IMG/VR virus record: IMGVR_UViG_3300035212_000664
Span: 1 to 30,653 of that record
Strand: one strand, 5' to 3'
DNA length: 30,653 bases
Origin: a virus
Shown here: piece after piece, positions 7,486-16,839 of the stretch
Layout: each line of letters starts with the position of its first letter
Position numbering within the stretch: the stretch's first letter is position 1
Notes under the pieces: generated by a model
What the model was told of the DNA's origin: nothing
The model's database searches: none
Seen by the model: the letters and a program-made list of their open reading frames with translations, nothing else
Position numbers and translations under genes: made by a program

Positions 7486-8244
7486 ATGGATCAATCTGCA
7501 CAATACGGACAAATGGACTTTAACCTACCACACGATGTGGTTTCTTTACCGTCCAAAGGAATATTTTATAAACCAAAAAAAGAATCGTTAAAAGTTGGGT
7601 TTTTAACCGCTTCGGATGAAAATTTGTTAATGTCTCAAAATATTGCAAAAGATGGTTTAATATATAACCTTTTAAAAAATAAAATTTATGAACCTGGGTT
7701 TGACGTTAATAGTATGATTGATGTTGATGTTCAAGCGGTATTAATCTTTTTGAGAAATACGTCATTTGGAGGTGAATATAATTATACCTTTATTGACCCA
7801 AAAACTAACATACAATTTGAAACAACAATATTAATAGATGAATTAAATTATATTAAACCATTACATGAAGCAAATGAACAAGGGTATTTTAGTTTTATGT
7901 TGCCTAAGAGTAAAAAAAACGTTAAGGTTAGGTTGTTGACTTTAGGGGACCAAAGAGATTTAGATAAATTAGAGAGTCAATACCCAAGCGGGTTAATTGC
8001 TCCTGTGGTTACCAAAAGAGTAGAAAAACATAGAATTGAAATTGAAGGTGAAACCGATAGGATGAAAATTAGTGAGTTTATTAATCAAATGCCCATATCC
8101 GATTCTAAAGATTTAAGAAAATTTTTAAAAGATTGTGAACCAAAAATAGATTTAAATAAAACTGTAGTAGCCCCGTCAGGAGAAAAGATAACATTTGATG
8201 TTGCCTTTGGGGCTGAATTTTTTCGTCCTTTCTTCTCAATATAA
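7486..8244 (+). CDS. Tail assembly / baseplate hub protein, gp26-like (chaperone candidate)
   Basis: A 252-residue protein. The N-terminal part has VSLPSKGIFYKPKKESLKVG and LTASDENLLMSQNI, then DVDVQAVLIFLRNTSFGGEY, a pattern shared with T4-type gp26 proteins and with tail assembly proteins that read like an L-P-S-x-G leader followed by a helical core. The middle has a beta-rich insert (YTFIDPKTNIQFETTI). The C-terminus is KITFDVAFGAEFFRPFFSI. It directly precedes a short overlapping ORF in the +1 frame and then a tape-measure-like gene, the classic order of tail assembly chaperone, its frameshifted extension, and tape measure. It should therefore bind the tape measure during tube assembly. 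The alternative is a true baseplate hub part. It begins a new transcription unit after the terminator at 7412. Confidence 0.6.
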   Translation: MDQSAQYGQMDFNLPHDVVSLPSKGIFYKPKKESLKVGFLTASDENLLMSQNIAKDGLIYNLLKNKIYEPGFDVNSMIDVDVQAVLIFLRNTSFGGEYNYTFIDPKTNIQFETTILIDELNYIKPLHEANEQGYFSFMLPKSKKNVKVRLLTLGDQRDLDKLESQYPSGLIAPVVTKRVEKHRIEIEGETDRMKISEFINQMPISDSKDLRKFLKDCEPKIDLNKTVVAPSGEKITFDVAFGAEFFRPFFSI

Positions 8245-8377
8245 AAAACATCTATTGGATGAGATGTATTATTTGGCAAAACATTGTCATTTTTCATATA
8301 GTGACATTATGATTATGCCAACATTTGAACGTAAGTATTTTATTGAAAAACTAATAGAAGAAACGCAGAAAACATAA
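8195..8377 (+). CDS. Short overlapping ORF, candidate chaperone frameshift extension
   Basis: A 60-codon ORF in the +1 frame relative to the gp26-like gene and overlapping its last 50 bases. The part beyond the overlap (YKKHLLDEMYYLAKHCHFSY then MPTFERKYFIEKLIEE) is a convincing two-helix protein segment with a pattern (FSYxD, MPxxERxxFIxxL) that recurs in short proteins next to gp26-like genes in T4-type phages. The part inside the overlap looks unlike a natural N-terminus. It is therefore either made by ribosomal frameshifting from the upstream gene, or starts internally (ATG at 8195, 8198 or 8264). It ends 27 bases before the tape-measure start. Confidence 0.65.
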   Translation: MMLPLGLNFFVLSSQYKKHLLDEMYYLAKHCHFSYSDIMIMPTFERKYFIEKLIEETQKT

Positions 8378-8385
8378 TCAAATTA

Positions 8386-8394
8386 TATTTATTA
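8386..8394 (+). promoter_or_regulatory. TATTTATTA element before tape-measure gene
   Basis: TATTTATTA followed by AATAAAAAAT, only ten bases before the ATG at 8405. The short spacing would give a nearly leaderless transcript if this is a -10 element. Confidence 0.3.
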
Positions 8395-8404
8395 AATAAA
8401 AAAT

Positions 8405-10354
8405 ATGTTTTTTGGAGGAAGTCAAGTTAACACCCAAGGAAATGCGTCAACTAGTGATCCATATTCACAAGGTCAAGGTTTTGGGGATCAAATAAAAGAT
8501 TTAGGAACGGCATTTAAGGATTACGTTTTTAGTGCCACGGAATTATTAAAACCGATGGAAAATGCTGTTAAGGCGTTTACCCATATGGAAGATTCCGCGT
8601 TAGCCATTCAAAAAAGTATGGGTGGGTTTGCTTATTCATACATAAATGCCCAAGGTAAACTTATTGAAAACACTTCCGAACTTAGAAATAAGTTAATGGA
8701 TACATTTACACTCACTCAAGATATAGGGGCAACTTTTGAAGACGCCGCTAAATCTATGAGCGCATTAGCTGCAGGTATGGGTAGAATGGTTAACCCAAGT
8801 GTTGACGTTTTAACTTCTATGGTTGAGTTATCACAAAGTACCGGATTGTCAAATGAGGAGGTTGGTGAGATGGTAACTAGTATGGTTAGGTTTAACGGTA
8901 ACCAAAAAGAAGCGACAACAATGATGAGTAGCTTGGCACTGGAAGCAAGAAAAGTTGGTTTAAATACTAAGGGTTACATGAAAGAAGTTTCTAGTAATAT
9001 GAAACTTATGAATGGTTTTGGTTTTAAAACGGGTATCGAAGGGGTTAAGTCGATGGCTAAAGAGGCGTTACTTTTAAGATCATCAATAGAAAAAATAGGG
9101 GCAGCAAAATTCCAAGCAAAGATTTTAACACCTGAAGGGGCTATTCAAGCTGCCGCAGGTATGCAAATGTTAGGTGGAGCTATGGGTAAATTAAGTGACC
9201 CGTTTCAATTGATGCATATGGCTCAAACAGATATGGCTGGATTACAAAAAGAATTAGTTAATGCGACTAAATCTTCATTTGCATTTAATAAGGCCACCGG
9301 TGGGTTTGAGGCCTCAACCCAAGATTTGTATAAATTAAGAGAACAAGCAGATATAACTGGAGCTAATTTTGACGAATTAGTGGAGGCGGGAAGAGAAGCA
9401 GCTAAAATGGATTTTATATCATCTAAATTTGATCTTAGTGGTTTAGACGATTCGTCTAAAGGTGTTTTGGCGAGTTTGGCTCAAATAGATAAAAGTGGAA
9501 AAGTTACTGTAGATTTACCTGGTTATGAAGAGGGTAATCAAAGTTTAGAAGACATGATGAAAGACCCTGAATTTGTTAAAAAATTAAAAGAATATAATGA
9601 CCAATCACTACTTAGTGAGAAACAAATTGCTCAAGCGCAGATGTCATTAACCGAAACTCAAGCAAAAGATGTGAATATTATTAAAAATGCGGTTGTTTTA
9701 GGGTTAGATAAAAATCAAAGAGCAAGTTTAGAGGAAACTATTAGAGAAAGTAATAACACGGCAAAATCGGCATTAACGGAAGCTAGTAAAGATATTGGTA
9801 AAGAAGTTGGTGCGACTATGATTCCAGCAATTAGTGCGTTAGGTACGGGATTTAATACTGCAATAAATCAAACGACAGGGTATGGTAACCCTGAAGACCC
9901 TTTGAAACAAGGGGCAATAAAAGGGGTAATTAGAAACACAGGTGCCGCTATTAGTAATACAATAACTGGTGCAACTCCAACAATAAGTGGTAATGATATG
10001 TTTTTAAGTTCGTCAGGAAGGGCCCCCCAACTAATGTCTGAAGGTACGCTTTATAAGGGTATTGTAGGTGATGATGTTGCTATTGGTACAAATCTTACAG
10101 AGGCATTTAATAAATCTGGCAAATTAAATGAAATTATGTCAAGTATGGCCTCAACAAATAATACGGGTGGTGGTAATGCGTCTGTTGATGGTAAAATAGA
10201 TATCAATATTAACGTAACGGGTGCGGTATCGGGAGATAAGGCTGGTGACGTTGAAAAAATGTTTAGTGACCCAAGAATACAAAAACAACTAATGGATACC
10301 GTTCTTTATAAACTTGATAGTTATAAAAGACAACAAGGTGTTCTTTCTAAATGA
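8405..10354 (+). CDS. Tape-measure-like tail protein
   Basis: A 649-residue, mostly helical, Ala/Met/Lys-rich protein without a signal peptide. Long helical stretches fill residues 20-460 (for example DYVFSATELLKPMENAVKAF, then many AL/AM repeats), followed by a Gly/Thr-rich region and a C-terminal KIDININVTGAVSGDKAGDV with a final helix ending in YKRQQGVLSK, a common way for tape measure proteins to end. The position just after the chaperone pair is diagnostic of tape measure genes. In T4 this role belongs to gp29 (590 aa). With the usual rule of about 0.15 nm of tail per residue it would set a tail near 100 nm, an inference. No peptidase or lysozyme domain is visible. The alternative is a hub structural protein. 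Confidence 0.65.
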   Translation: MFFGGSQVNTQGNASTSDPYSQGQGFGDQIKDLGTAFKDYVFSATELLKPMENAVKAFTHMEDSALAIQKSMGGFAYSYINAQGKLIENTSELRNKLMDTFTLTQDIGATFEDAAKSMSALAAGMGRMVNPSVDVLTSMVELSQSTGLSNEEVGEMVTSMVRFNGNQKEATTMMSSLALEARKVGLNTKGYMKEVSSNMKLMNGFGFKTGIEGVKSMAKEALLLRSSIEKIGAAKFQAKILTPEGAIQAAAGMQMLGGAMGKLSDPFQLMHMAQTDMAGLQKELVNATKSSFAFNKATGGFEASTQDLYKLREQADITGANFDELVEAGREAAKMDFISSKFDLSGLDDSSKGVLASLAQIDKSGKVTVDLPGYEEGNQSLEDMMKDPEFVKKLKEYNDQSLLSEKQIAQAQMSLTETQAKDVNIIKNAVVLGLDKNQRASLEETIRESNNTAKSALTEASKDIGKEVGATMIPAISALGTGFNTAINQTTGYGNPEDPLKQGAIKGVIRNTGAAISNTITGATPTISGNDMFLSSSGRAPQLMSEGTLYKGIVGDDVAIGTNLTEAFNKSGKLNEIMSSMASTNNTGGGNASVDGKIDININVTGAVSGDKAGDVEKMFSDPRIQKQLMDTVLYKLDSYKRQQGVLSK

Positions 10355-10371
10355 AAAAACAATAAATAATC

Positions 10372-10380
10372 TATTTATGA
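10372..10380 (+). promoter_or_regulatory. TATTTATGA element before giant baseplate gene
   Basis: TATTTATGA followed by TAAAAAG, 12 bases before the ATG at 10393, in the 38-base gap after the tape-measure gene. It is a one-base variant of the element before other genes. Confidence 0.3.
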
Positions 10381-10392
10381 TAAAAAGACTAA

Positions 10393-13300
10393 ATGGAAAG
10401 TCCACTATCATTTAATTCGTCAGAAAACTTTAGAAAAAAACTATTGGTACGTAATCTACCTGCTTACAAAGTGGATGGTGTGTTCAGTAGTGGTGATAAG
10501 CCTGCTGCCGACGAATTTAGAATTTTAGACTATTCTATAGTTGATTCAGTTCCCGTAGAAGTTATTGGAGACCAACAGGAGAGATTAATATACCCAATCA
10601 ATCAATATGGTCCTGAAAACAAAAATTCTTACGGAGACATGGTTAAAATCAATATTAACCGTAATTACAAAACAAATGAAGGTGAATATGGTTTTGCCGA
10701 CACATTTAAAAGTGATTTAGAATTAATTGGAAACAACTCTGAATTACAAAATATTGTAAAAAATGTTTATAAACCACAAAATAATAGAGCCGATTACGGT
10801 GATAGTGTTTATTATATTAATAATGATAAAACTATAAACACCGTTGGAAGTGGAGAATATACGATTGTCGACACATTTAATAGTAATTTATTTCAAATAG
10901 GTAATAATAGTGAGGTCGAACACAAAGTATTAAACAAATACAAACCAAGTAGTGGTACTTTTGGTGGATTTGGTGATACAAAATATGAAATCAATGATGT
11001 TTTAACTTTACCATCAAGTTTCCGTCAAATTTTTGGATATGGTATTACTTATACGGATAATAGTGAGTTAGAACAAGTTGGTAATACTCAAGAAGCGGTA
11101 TTAATAACAAAAAACAAATATTCACCAGAAAATTCAAATCAATATGGTGATACAAAATATAGTATTAATAATGATTTAATACTTGGTTCAAATCAAGGTG
11201 AATACGATTATGGTGATACTATTGGTGATGAATTAGAACTTAAAGGTGTTAGTATTAGGCCAACATTATTTACTAATAATCAGTATCGTCCTGAAGGTGG
11301 ACAAAGTGTTTTTGAGGTTGAACCTTACAGAATACAAAAAAATCTTATTATTGGTTCAGGAAACTACGATTACTCTGATACTATCGGTAGTGATTTAGAG
11401 TTTGAAGGTAAAGCAGATAGACCAATATTAATTGCGTCAAATCAGTATGGTCCCGATAACCCTATTAAGGGAGAAGCACCAATTAATAGAAATTTACAAA
11501 CAAAATCTAATGAGGGTGAATATGGGTACCCCGATACTGTTAGTAGTGAGTTAGAAGTGGTTGGTGTTGACGAAAGAAAACCAACATTTTTACAAAATCC
11601 TTGGGGACCTGAAGGTAATCAAAGTAGTGAAGAAGTTGACCCATATAGAAAACTTAAAAATTTAACTATTAATCAAGGTAATTACGACGTTACCGATACC
11701 AATCAAAATGAATTGGAGTTTGTGGGTGGTGTAAAAGAAACTGAGGCATATGTTAAAAACAAATATGTAACAGGTAATGGTGACTATGAGGTTTTAACCA
11801 TTAAGGATATTCAATATACAACGACAGGTTTACCATACGCAAATTCAGATTCAACTTTTGTTTTTATTCCTTCTACCTATACGCCAGTAAACATATTATT
11901 AAGTGATAATCCTAATGGTTCTGATGGTAGTCTTTCTCAAGATTCACAATTGGCCGCTTTAGGGGCTAAACAATTACAAAAAGAATTTAAACATAGGGTT
12001 GCATTAGAACTTCTACAACAAACGTTAGGTAGGGTTAATTTACTAAATTCTAATGTAAACCCCGATACTGGTGAGGTTTCAGCAAAACCTAATTTAGACC
12101 CGTTTAACGCTATTGGTTTACTAACAGGGAACATTCCAATAATTGCAAGAAACTATTCAATAACTAACCCCGATTTATTTTTAGGTCAAGCAATTAATTT
12201 TGCCGCTAAACTTGCCGGAACATATTCTCCTTACTCGTATATCCCTGGTGAGTATTTTGATTATCCTAATAGTAAAGGTAATGGTCCATTTAAAAATCCA
12301 CTATCTTTAGTTGGTGGTGCGTTGGGGGCGTTATTTAGTGTCTTACAACCAGCAAATCAATCGTCTTCTGAGTTATTGGTTGAATATACGTCTGTGGCGA
12401 CAAGAAGTCTTTTATATGACCAAATAAGATATAACCCTTATAGACCTAACTATAAAATTGGTAATAATTTATTGGCACCTAAGGGGGTGTTCTATGTTGG
12501 TGATAGAAAAAATTCAATAACAGAATCGATTTCACCATTTGAACAATTACCATTAAATAAAGATGGAAGTGGGTCAAGTAATGGTCCTGTATTGTCTTAT
12601 GGTAATGTTGGTAAACTTTATGAAAGTGACCAATTAACCGGGTCCTTATTTGGTTTAAATACACGAAACTTTTATAGTTCAGGGGCTAAAGACACAAGTA
12701 CATGGGCATCTGTTAATATTGTTGGTGGATTAACTTGGGTGTCTAAAATGGGTAAGGGTAGTAAAAACTATACCTTACCTGGTAAATTACAAGGTAGAGG
12801 TGGAGTTGATTTTACTGACGAATCTGATTTTAATTTTGATAGAATATCAAGTGGATACGACCCAAGTCAATCAACAAAATATGAATTTACACCAGGGTCT
12901 ATTTTAGATGTTACTCAAAAATTAGTAGATGCTGGTAATCAATCACCAAACAAATTAGAACATGTTGGTAATGCAATCAATCAAGTATCTAAAGTATTTA
13001 ACGACGGGTATCAAGAATTAACAAAAGGTTCAAGGGTAATACGTTATACTACAAAAAATTCTGTACCAGGTGGTGCGGTCGAAGGTCTTGAATATTGTCG
13101 AGTATTCACAAAAGATAGACCTTATTACACGTTTGATGAATTACAAAAACCTGACGGAAATATTAGAAAATATACAAATTCAGTTTTAGATAGTACATTT
13201 AATTTAAATATTGCACCAATGGGTGGTGTCGACTCTACCAATATTAAAAATGGTAAGGTTAAAAAATATATGCTTTCTTTAGAAAATCTTTCTTGGAGAA

Positions 13301-16300
13301 CATCGAACAGGCCTGGTTATACATATGAAGATTTACCTGATTGTGAAAAAGGACCAAATGGTGGTCGTATAATGTGGTTTCCACCTTATGATTTAACTTT
13401 TGATGAAAGTATAAATACTAGTTGGAAAGATAATACATTTTTAGGTAGACCCGAACCAATATATACATATTCAAATACATCAAGAAAAGGTAATATAAGT
13501 TTTAAAGTAATTGTTGATCACCCATCAATTATGAATGTATTAGTTAATAAAGAATTAGAAAACGAATCATCAAATGAGACTATAAATCAAGTTATTGATT
13601 CATTTTTTGCCGGATGTACTAAATATGATTTATACGATTTAGTTAAGAAATTCCCGATGTTTACCCCAAATGACGTATATGAGGTTCAACTTTTAAATAC
13701 TCCTGAAGATGTGGAAACATTTACAGAAACGTTACCTAATAACATTGTTGAACAGGAAGTGGAAACATTTACTGCTCCAACAATTACCACAACGGAGTCA
13801 GCACCATGTACTGAATGGAAAATTAATGTTGGTTTGGTAACGACAGATATATCGTACACCGATTGTTCGGGAACTCTTGTTACATTAACTGGGTTAACGT
13901 CAACAGCAACAACCATTTGTGTTAAAAGTACGACAACACCTAGCTTTACAACACCGGACGCAACAAATACAGTAACAAACACAACAACCCCTTGTTCGAC
14001 ACCACCAACAGTAACCTCAACTCCGCCTGAGACCACTGAAGCACCAATTGATGACCAATTTCCTGAGGTTGGGTTCTATTTCCATAATGATTTTCCTGAC
14101 CCAAATGACAATAGGGTTACAGCGTCAAATGACTATAATTTTTGGTTAACAAAATATAAAGAATTAAAAACTAAATATTTAACTACGGGTGGTAGTGATG
14201 GTACTAGAAATTTTGGTAAGGCAAGAAATAAAATAATTAAATATGGTGACGCAGGATATGTTGATTACACAAATTTTGTTTTAAGTGGAAGTTCTGAGTT
14301 AAAAATTAAATATTTAGATGCATATGTTGATACAAGAATAGTTAAGGTAGATGAGTTCTTTACGTTTATTAATAGTGAGTTTGAAGAAGCAAAAAGGTTC
14401 ATTAAAAAAATATCAGAAGCGTTAGATGCTGGAGAAACGGTTTCTTTTGACCTTTTGGGGTCTGCGTCGGCGATTACTGATGAAGCATATAATATTAATT
14501 TATCAAAAAGGAGAATTGATTCGGTTATGCAATGGATTTTTAAACAAGTAACTCCAAATGGAAAAAAACTTGTAGACTTTACTACGGGTGCTAATAAAAA
14601 ATTAATTATTACTACAAAGGCCACTGGAGAAGGTGGGCCTTTAATTGAAGAGACATATTCTGCAATTAATTGTAATAAAAATTATGTAAGTAATAGTAAT
14701 GAGGGTACTGTATCGGTAAACGCTATGGCATGTCGTAGAGCGAGAATTATTAAAACTTTCATCAGTAATAATAACACCGCAACACCAACAACAACAGTCA
14801 CAACAGAAACATCACCAACAAATAATGATGGTACTACTAGTGCTATAGATCCGGCACCACAAAATAACTCTTCCGGAGTAGAAACCAAACCTGTAAACAC
14901 TGTAACAGAAACTCCAGCATTTGTTAATCAAGCACAAACAGGAAAAACCGAAACCAATATTGATCCACCAAGTTCTTCATTAACAAAACCACCGGCCGGT
15001 AAGGTGGCACCTAAAAGAAGGGCGGACTTAACTAAAAGGTTGGCGAGAAAATTACTCACAGAGTGTAATTATTTTGAGATGGTTAAAAGAGAGAATCCAA
15101 TGATATATGATGGCATAAAAAGTAAAATTAAACACTTCCATCCTGTGTTCCACTCAATCACACCTGAAGGTTTGAATGCAAGGTTAACATTTTTACAACA
15201 ATGTATGAGACCTGGTGATACTATCCCTACGGTTTCTATGGATGGTAATAATACTAAGTTGATATATAATGATGTAACTAATAGTGTGTTTGGTGCTCCT
15301 CCTATATGTGTTCTAAGGGTTGGAGACTTTTTCCATACTAAAATTGTGATAGACTCTTTAAGTATTGGATATGAAGACGGTAGATTTGATTTAAATCCTG
15401 AAGGTATTGGAGTACAACCGATGATTGCTGATGTTAAACTTGGTTTTAATTTTATTGGTGGACACGGGTTAGCCGGACCTATTGCCTCATTACAAAACGC
15501 GTTATCGTTTAATTATTACGCAAATACTGAAATGTATGATGAAAGGGCGGAATCAACTGAAGATGTTACGTCACAATATGATGCTGAATTATTTGAATCT
15601 ATTAAAAATGAAGTTGGTGTAATTGAGTCTGATGATAATAGGGAAAACACGACAAATGGTGGTGTTCCTATTGGTGTTCCCATTACAACTAATTTGGACG
15701 CTAATAATCTTAATTTAGTTTCTGGAACTATTAGTTATACAGATATAATGAAACAATTAATTGATAGTACTAAATCTAGTTTAACAACAACAATAGATAC
15801 GCTTGAAAAAATTAATAATGAATTTTTACTTGGTGGTTTACAAATATTTACAAAAGATAAAAAATATGTTGATGGTTATATTGGTGTCGGAACTACAGAT
15901 AATGTTAAGATATTTGGTAAATCGTCCAAAACACAAGAAAAAGTTGAAAATTTAGTGAAATTGGCTAACAAAGATGTTGATGATAATACTTGTCCTTTAT
16001 TAGATGGTTTAGAACTTGAAGACTTAGCGAATCCACAAAAAAGAAAAATTAAAAAACACATACAAACATTAATTGATAATAAGTCGCCACTATTAATTGG
16101 GGAATTGAACAATTACTCAACACAAATATCTAACGAAGAACTTAAATTAATTAACATTATAGATAAAATTAATTATGTCAGTAATGCTCATGACGGATAC
16201 ATAACAAATAAAGGTAAGGTTATAGTGTATAATATATCAGGAACAACCCAAATTACCCCACCAAACAAAGCGACGGTTACTAATACTCTACAGGAACTAC

Positions 16301-16839
16301 TTGCGGACTCAGAAGAAATTAAAAATGATATTGGTAAGTTTTATAATGAATTAACAAATAATATAATACCATCTGGTAATACAGAATATAATGATAGTTT
16401 TACTTTTGATAGTTATTTTAATGATAGTAACACTAATGGAGTACCAAGTTATAATAGATTCTTTATGTTATTTGGAAAAGAAATAATTGATGACCCAACT
16501 AAATTTGTACAAGGGTGTGTGGATAATGGATTACCAAACGCTAACGATGAGGATAAAAAGAAATGGTTTGATTTTTTATCTAAAAACGTGAATGAAGAAC
16601 TTGTTAAAAACTATAAAAATTCAAAAACAGAAACAGACAAACATTTTAAGAAATTTAAAGACGATTACTTTAAGAATAACTTTAATACTTATAAAACAAC
16701 TTTCACATCTAAAAAAAGAATAATGACTTATGAAATAATTTTAACTTCAACCGCTCCGTATGATGAGGATTTAAAGAAAATTTATTCAGATTCTAACTCT
16801 TCGGGTGATAAATTTAATTTGAAAAAAACATTCACATAA
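10393..16839 (+). CDS. Giant multi-domain baseplate protein (2148 aa)
   Basis: Domains in order. Residues 1-65: leader. Residues 70-455: seven degenerate repeats of 52-60 residues. Residues 530-900: segment with short hydrophobic helices (for example around FKNPLSLVGGALGALFSVLQ). Residues 957-1110: a beta domain with YMLSLENLSWRTSNRPGYTY, FLGRPEPIYTYSNTSRKGNI and FKVIVDHPSIMNVL, which looks like a tube-like or baseplate ring domain. Residues 1139-1201: four-Cys module. Residues 1320-1460: OmpA-like domain. Residues 1460-1560: Thr/Pro/Asn-rich linker. Residues 1577-1716: FHPVFHSITPEGLNARLTFL, RPGD, VLRVGDFFHTKIVIDSLSI and DLNPEGIGVQPMI, a core typical of baseplate proteins in large phages. The rest is helical and Lys/Asn-rich. 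Its position between tape measure and gp53-like genes supports a tail-tube-initiation or hub/wedge role. Its stop overlaps the next start (TAATG). No individual T4 equivalent can be named safely. Confidence 0.75.
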   Translation: MESPLSFNSSENFRKKLLVRNLPAYKVDGVFSSGDKPAADEFRILDYSIVDSVPVEVIGDQQERLIYPINQYGPENKNSYGDMVKININRNYKTNEGEYGFADTFKSDLELIGNNSELQNIVKNVYKPQNNRADYGDSVYYINNDKTINTVGSGEYTIVDTFNSNLFQIGNNSEVEHKVLNKYKPSSGTFGGFGDTKYEINDVLTLPSSFRQIFGYGITYTDNSELEQVGNTQEAVLITKNKYSPENSNQYGDTKYSINNDLILGSNQGEYDYGDTIGDELELKGVSIRPTLFTNNQYRPEGGQSVFEVEPYRIQKNLIIGSGNYDYSDTIGSDLEFEGKADRPILIASNQYGPDNPIKGEAPINRNLQTKSNEGEYGYPDTVSSELEVVGVDERKPTFLQNPWGPEGNQSSEEVDPYRKLKNLTINQGNYDVTDTNQNELEFVGGVKETEAYVKNKYVTGNGDYEVLTIKDIQYTTTGLPYANSDSTFVFIPSTYTPVNILLSDNPNGSDGSLSQDSQLAALGAKQLQKEFKHRVALELLQQTLGRVNLLNSNVNPDTGEVSAKPNLDPFNAIGLLTGNIPIIARNYSITNPDLFLGQAINFAAKLAGTYSPYSYIPGEYFDYPNSKGNGPFKNPLSLVGGALGALFSVLQPANQSSSELLVEYTSVATRSLLYDQIRYNPYRPNYKIGNNLLAPKGVFYVGDRKNSITESISPFEQLPLNKDGSGSSNGPVLSYGNVGKLYESDQLTGSLFGLNTRNFYSSGAKDTSTWASVNIVGGLTWVSKMGKGSKNYTLPGKLQGRGGVDFTDESDFNFDRISSGYDPSQSTKYEFTPGSILDVTQKLVDAGNQSPNKLEHVGNAINQVSKVFNDGYQELTKGSRVIRYTTKNSVPGGAVEGLEYCRVFTKDRPYYTFDELQKPDGNIRKYTNSVLDSTFNLNIAPMGGVDSTNIKNGKVKKYMLSLENLSWRTSNRPGYTYEDLPDCEKGPNGGRIMWFPPYDLTFDESINTSWKDNTFLGRPEPIYTYSNTSRKGNISFKVIVDHPSIMNVLVNKELENESSNETINQVIDSFFAGCTKYDLYDLVKKFPMFTPNDVYEVQLLNTPEDVETFTETLPNNIVEQEVETFTAPTITTTESAPCTEWKINVGLVTTDISYTDCSGTLVTLTGLTSTATTICVKSTTTPSFTTPDATNTVTNTTTPCSTPPTVTSTPPETTEAPIDDQFPEVGFYFHNDFPDPNDNRVTASNDYNFWLTKYKELKTKYLTTGGSDGTRNFGKARNKIIKYGDAGYVDYTNFVLSGSSELKIKYLDAYVDTRIVKVDEFFTFINSEFEEAKRFIKKISEALDAGETVSFDLLGSASAITDEAYNINLSKRRIDSVMQWIFKQVTPNGKKLVDFTTGANKKLIITTKATGEGGPLIEETYSAINCNKNYVSNSNEGTVSVNAMACRRARIIKTFISNNNTATPTTTVTTETSPTNNDGTTSAIDPAPQNNSSGVETKPVNTVTETPAFVNQAQTGKTETNIDPPSSSLTKPPAGKVAPKRRADLTKRLARKLLTECNYFEMVKRENPMIYDGIKSKIKHFHPVFHSITPEGLNARLTFLQQCMRPGDTIPTVSMDGNNTKLIYNDVTNSVFGAPPICVLRVGDFFHTKIVIDSLSIGYEDGRFDLNPEGIGVQPMIADVKLGFNFIGGHGLAGPIASLQNALSFNYYANTEMYDERAESTEDVTSQYDAELFESIKNEVGVIESDDNRENTTNGGVPIGVPITTNLDANNLNLVSGTISYTDIMKQLIDSTKSSLTTTIDTLEKINNEFLLGGLQIFTKDKKYVDGYIGVGTTDNVKIFGKSSKTQEKVENLVKLANKDVDDNTCPLLDGLELEDLANPQKRKIKKHIQTLIDNKSPLLIGELNNYSTQISNEELKLINIIDKINYVSNAHDGYITNKGKVIVYNISGTTQITPPNKATVTNTLQELLADSEEIKNDIGKFYNELTNNIIPSGNTEYNDSFTFDSYFNDSNTNGVPSYNRFFMLFGKEIIDDPTKFVQGCVDNGLPNANDEDKKKWFDFLSKNVNEELVKNYKNSKTETDKHFKKFKDDYFKNNFNTYKTTFTSKKRIMTYEIILTSTAPYDEDLKKIYSDSNSSGDKFNLKKTFT
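10600..11757 (+). repeat. Seven-unit protein repeat region in the 2148-aa baseplate protein
   Basis: Unit starts at residues 70, 124, 181, 241, 296, 350 and 402 are marked by N-x-Y-x-P (NQYGP, NVYKP, NKYKP, NKYSP, NQYRP, NQYGP; the last is NPWGP). Each unit ends with a GEYxYxDTxxSxLExxG-like stretch. Periods are 52-60 residues. The nucleotide sequence has diverged, so this is an old amplification kept by selection on the protein. Confidence 0.75.
13807..13995 (+). other. Four-cysteine TCSG module, copy B (within 2148-aa protein)
   Basis: Residues 1139-1201, with C1139, C1158, C1176 and C1201. Core motifs SYTDCSGTLVT, TTICVKSTT and PSF align with copy A at 1873-2052. It is flanked by Thr-rich linkers. 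Confidence 0.6.
14350..14772 (+). other. OmpA-like domain (within 2148-aa protein)
   Basis: Residues about 1320-1460. The helix IKKISEALDAGETVSFDLLG, the strand ending LLGSASA, and NINLSKRRIDSVMQWIF (N1367, L1370, S1371, R1374) match the N-x-x-L-S-x-x-R signature of OmpA-type peptidoglycan-binding domains. A later strand and a second RRAR helix (ACRRARIIKTF) complete the fold. The Asp of the usual GHTD segment is absent (GSAS here). Confidence 0.55.

Noticed and set aside
13686-14036. Minus-strand Val-rich ORF
   Set aside because: Antisense of Thr/Asn-rich codons in the 2148-aa gene; an open frame arising from composition.
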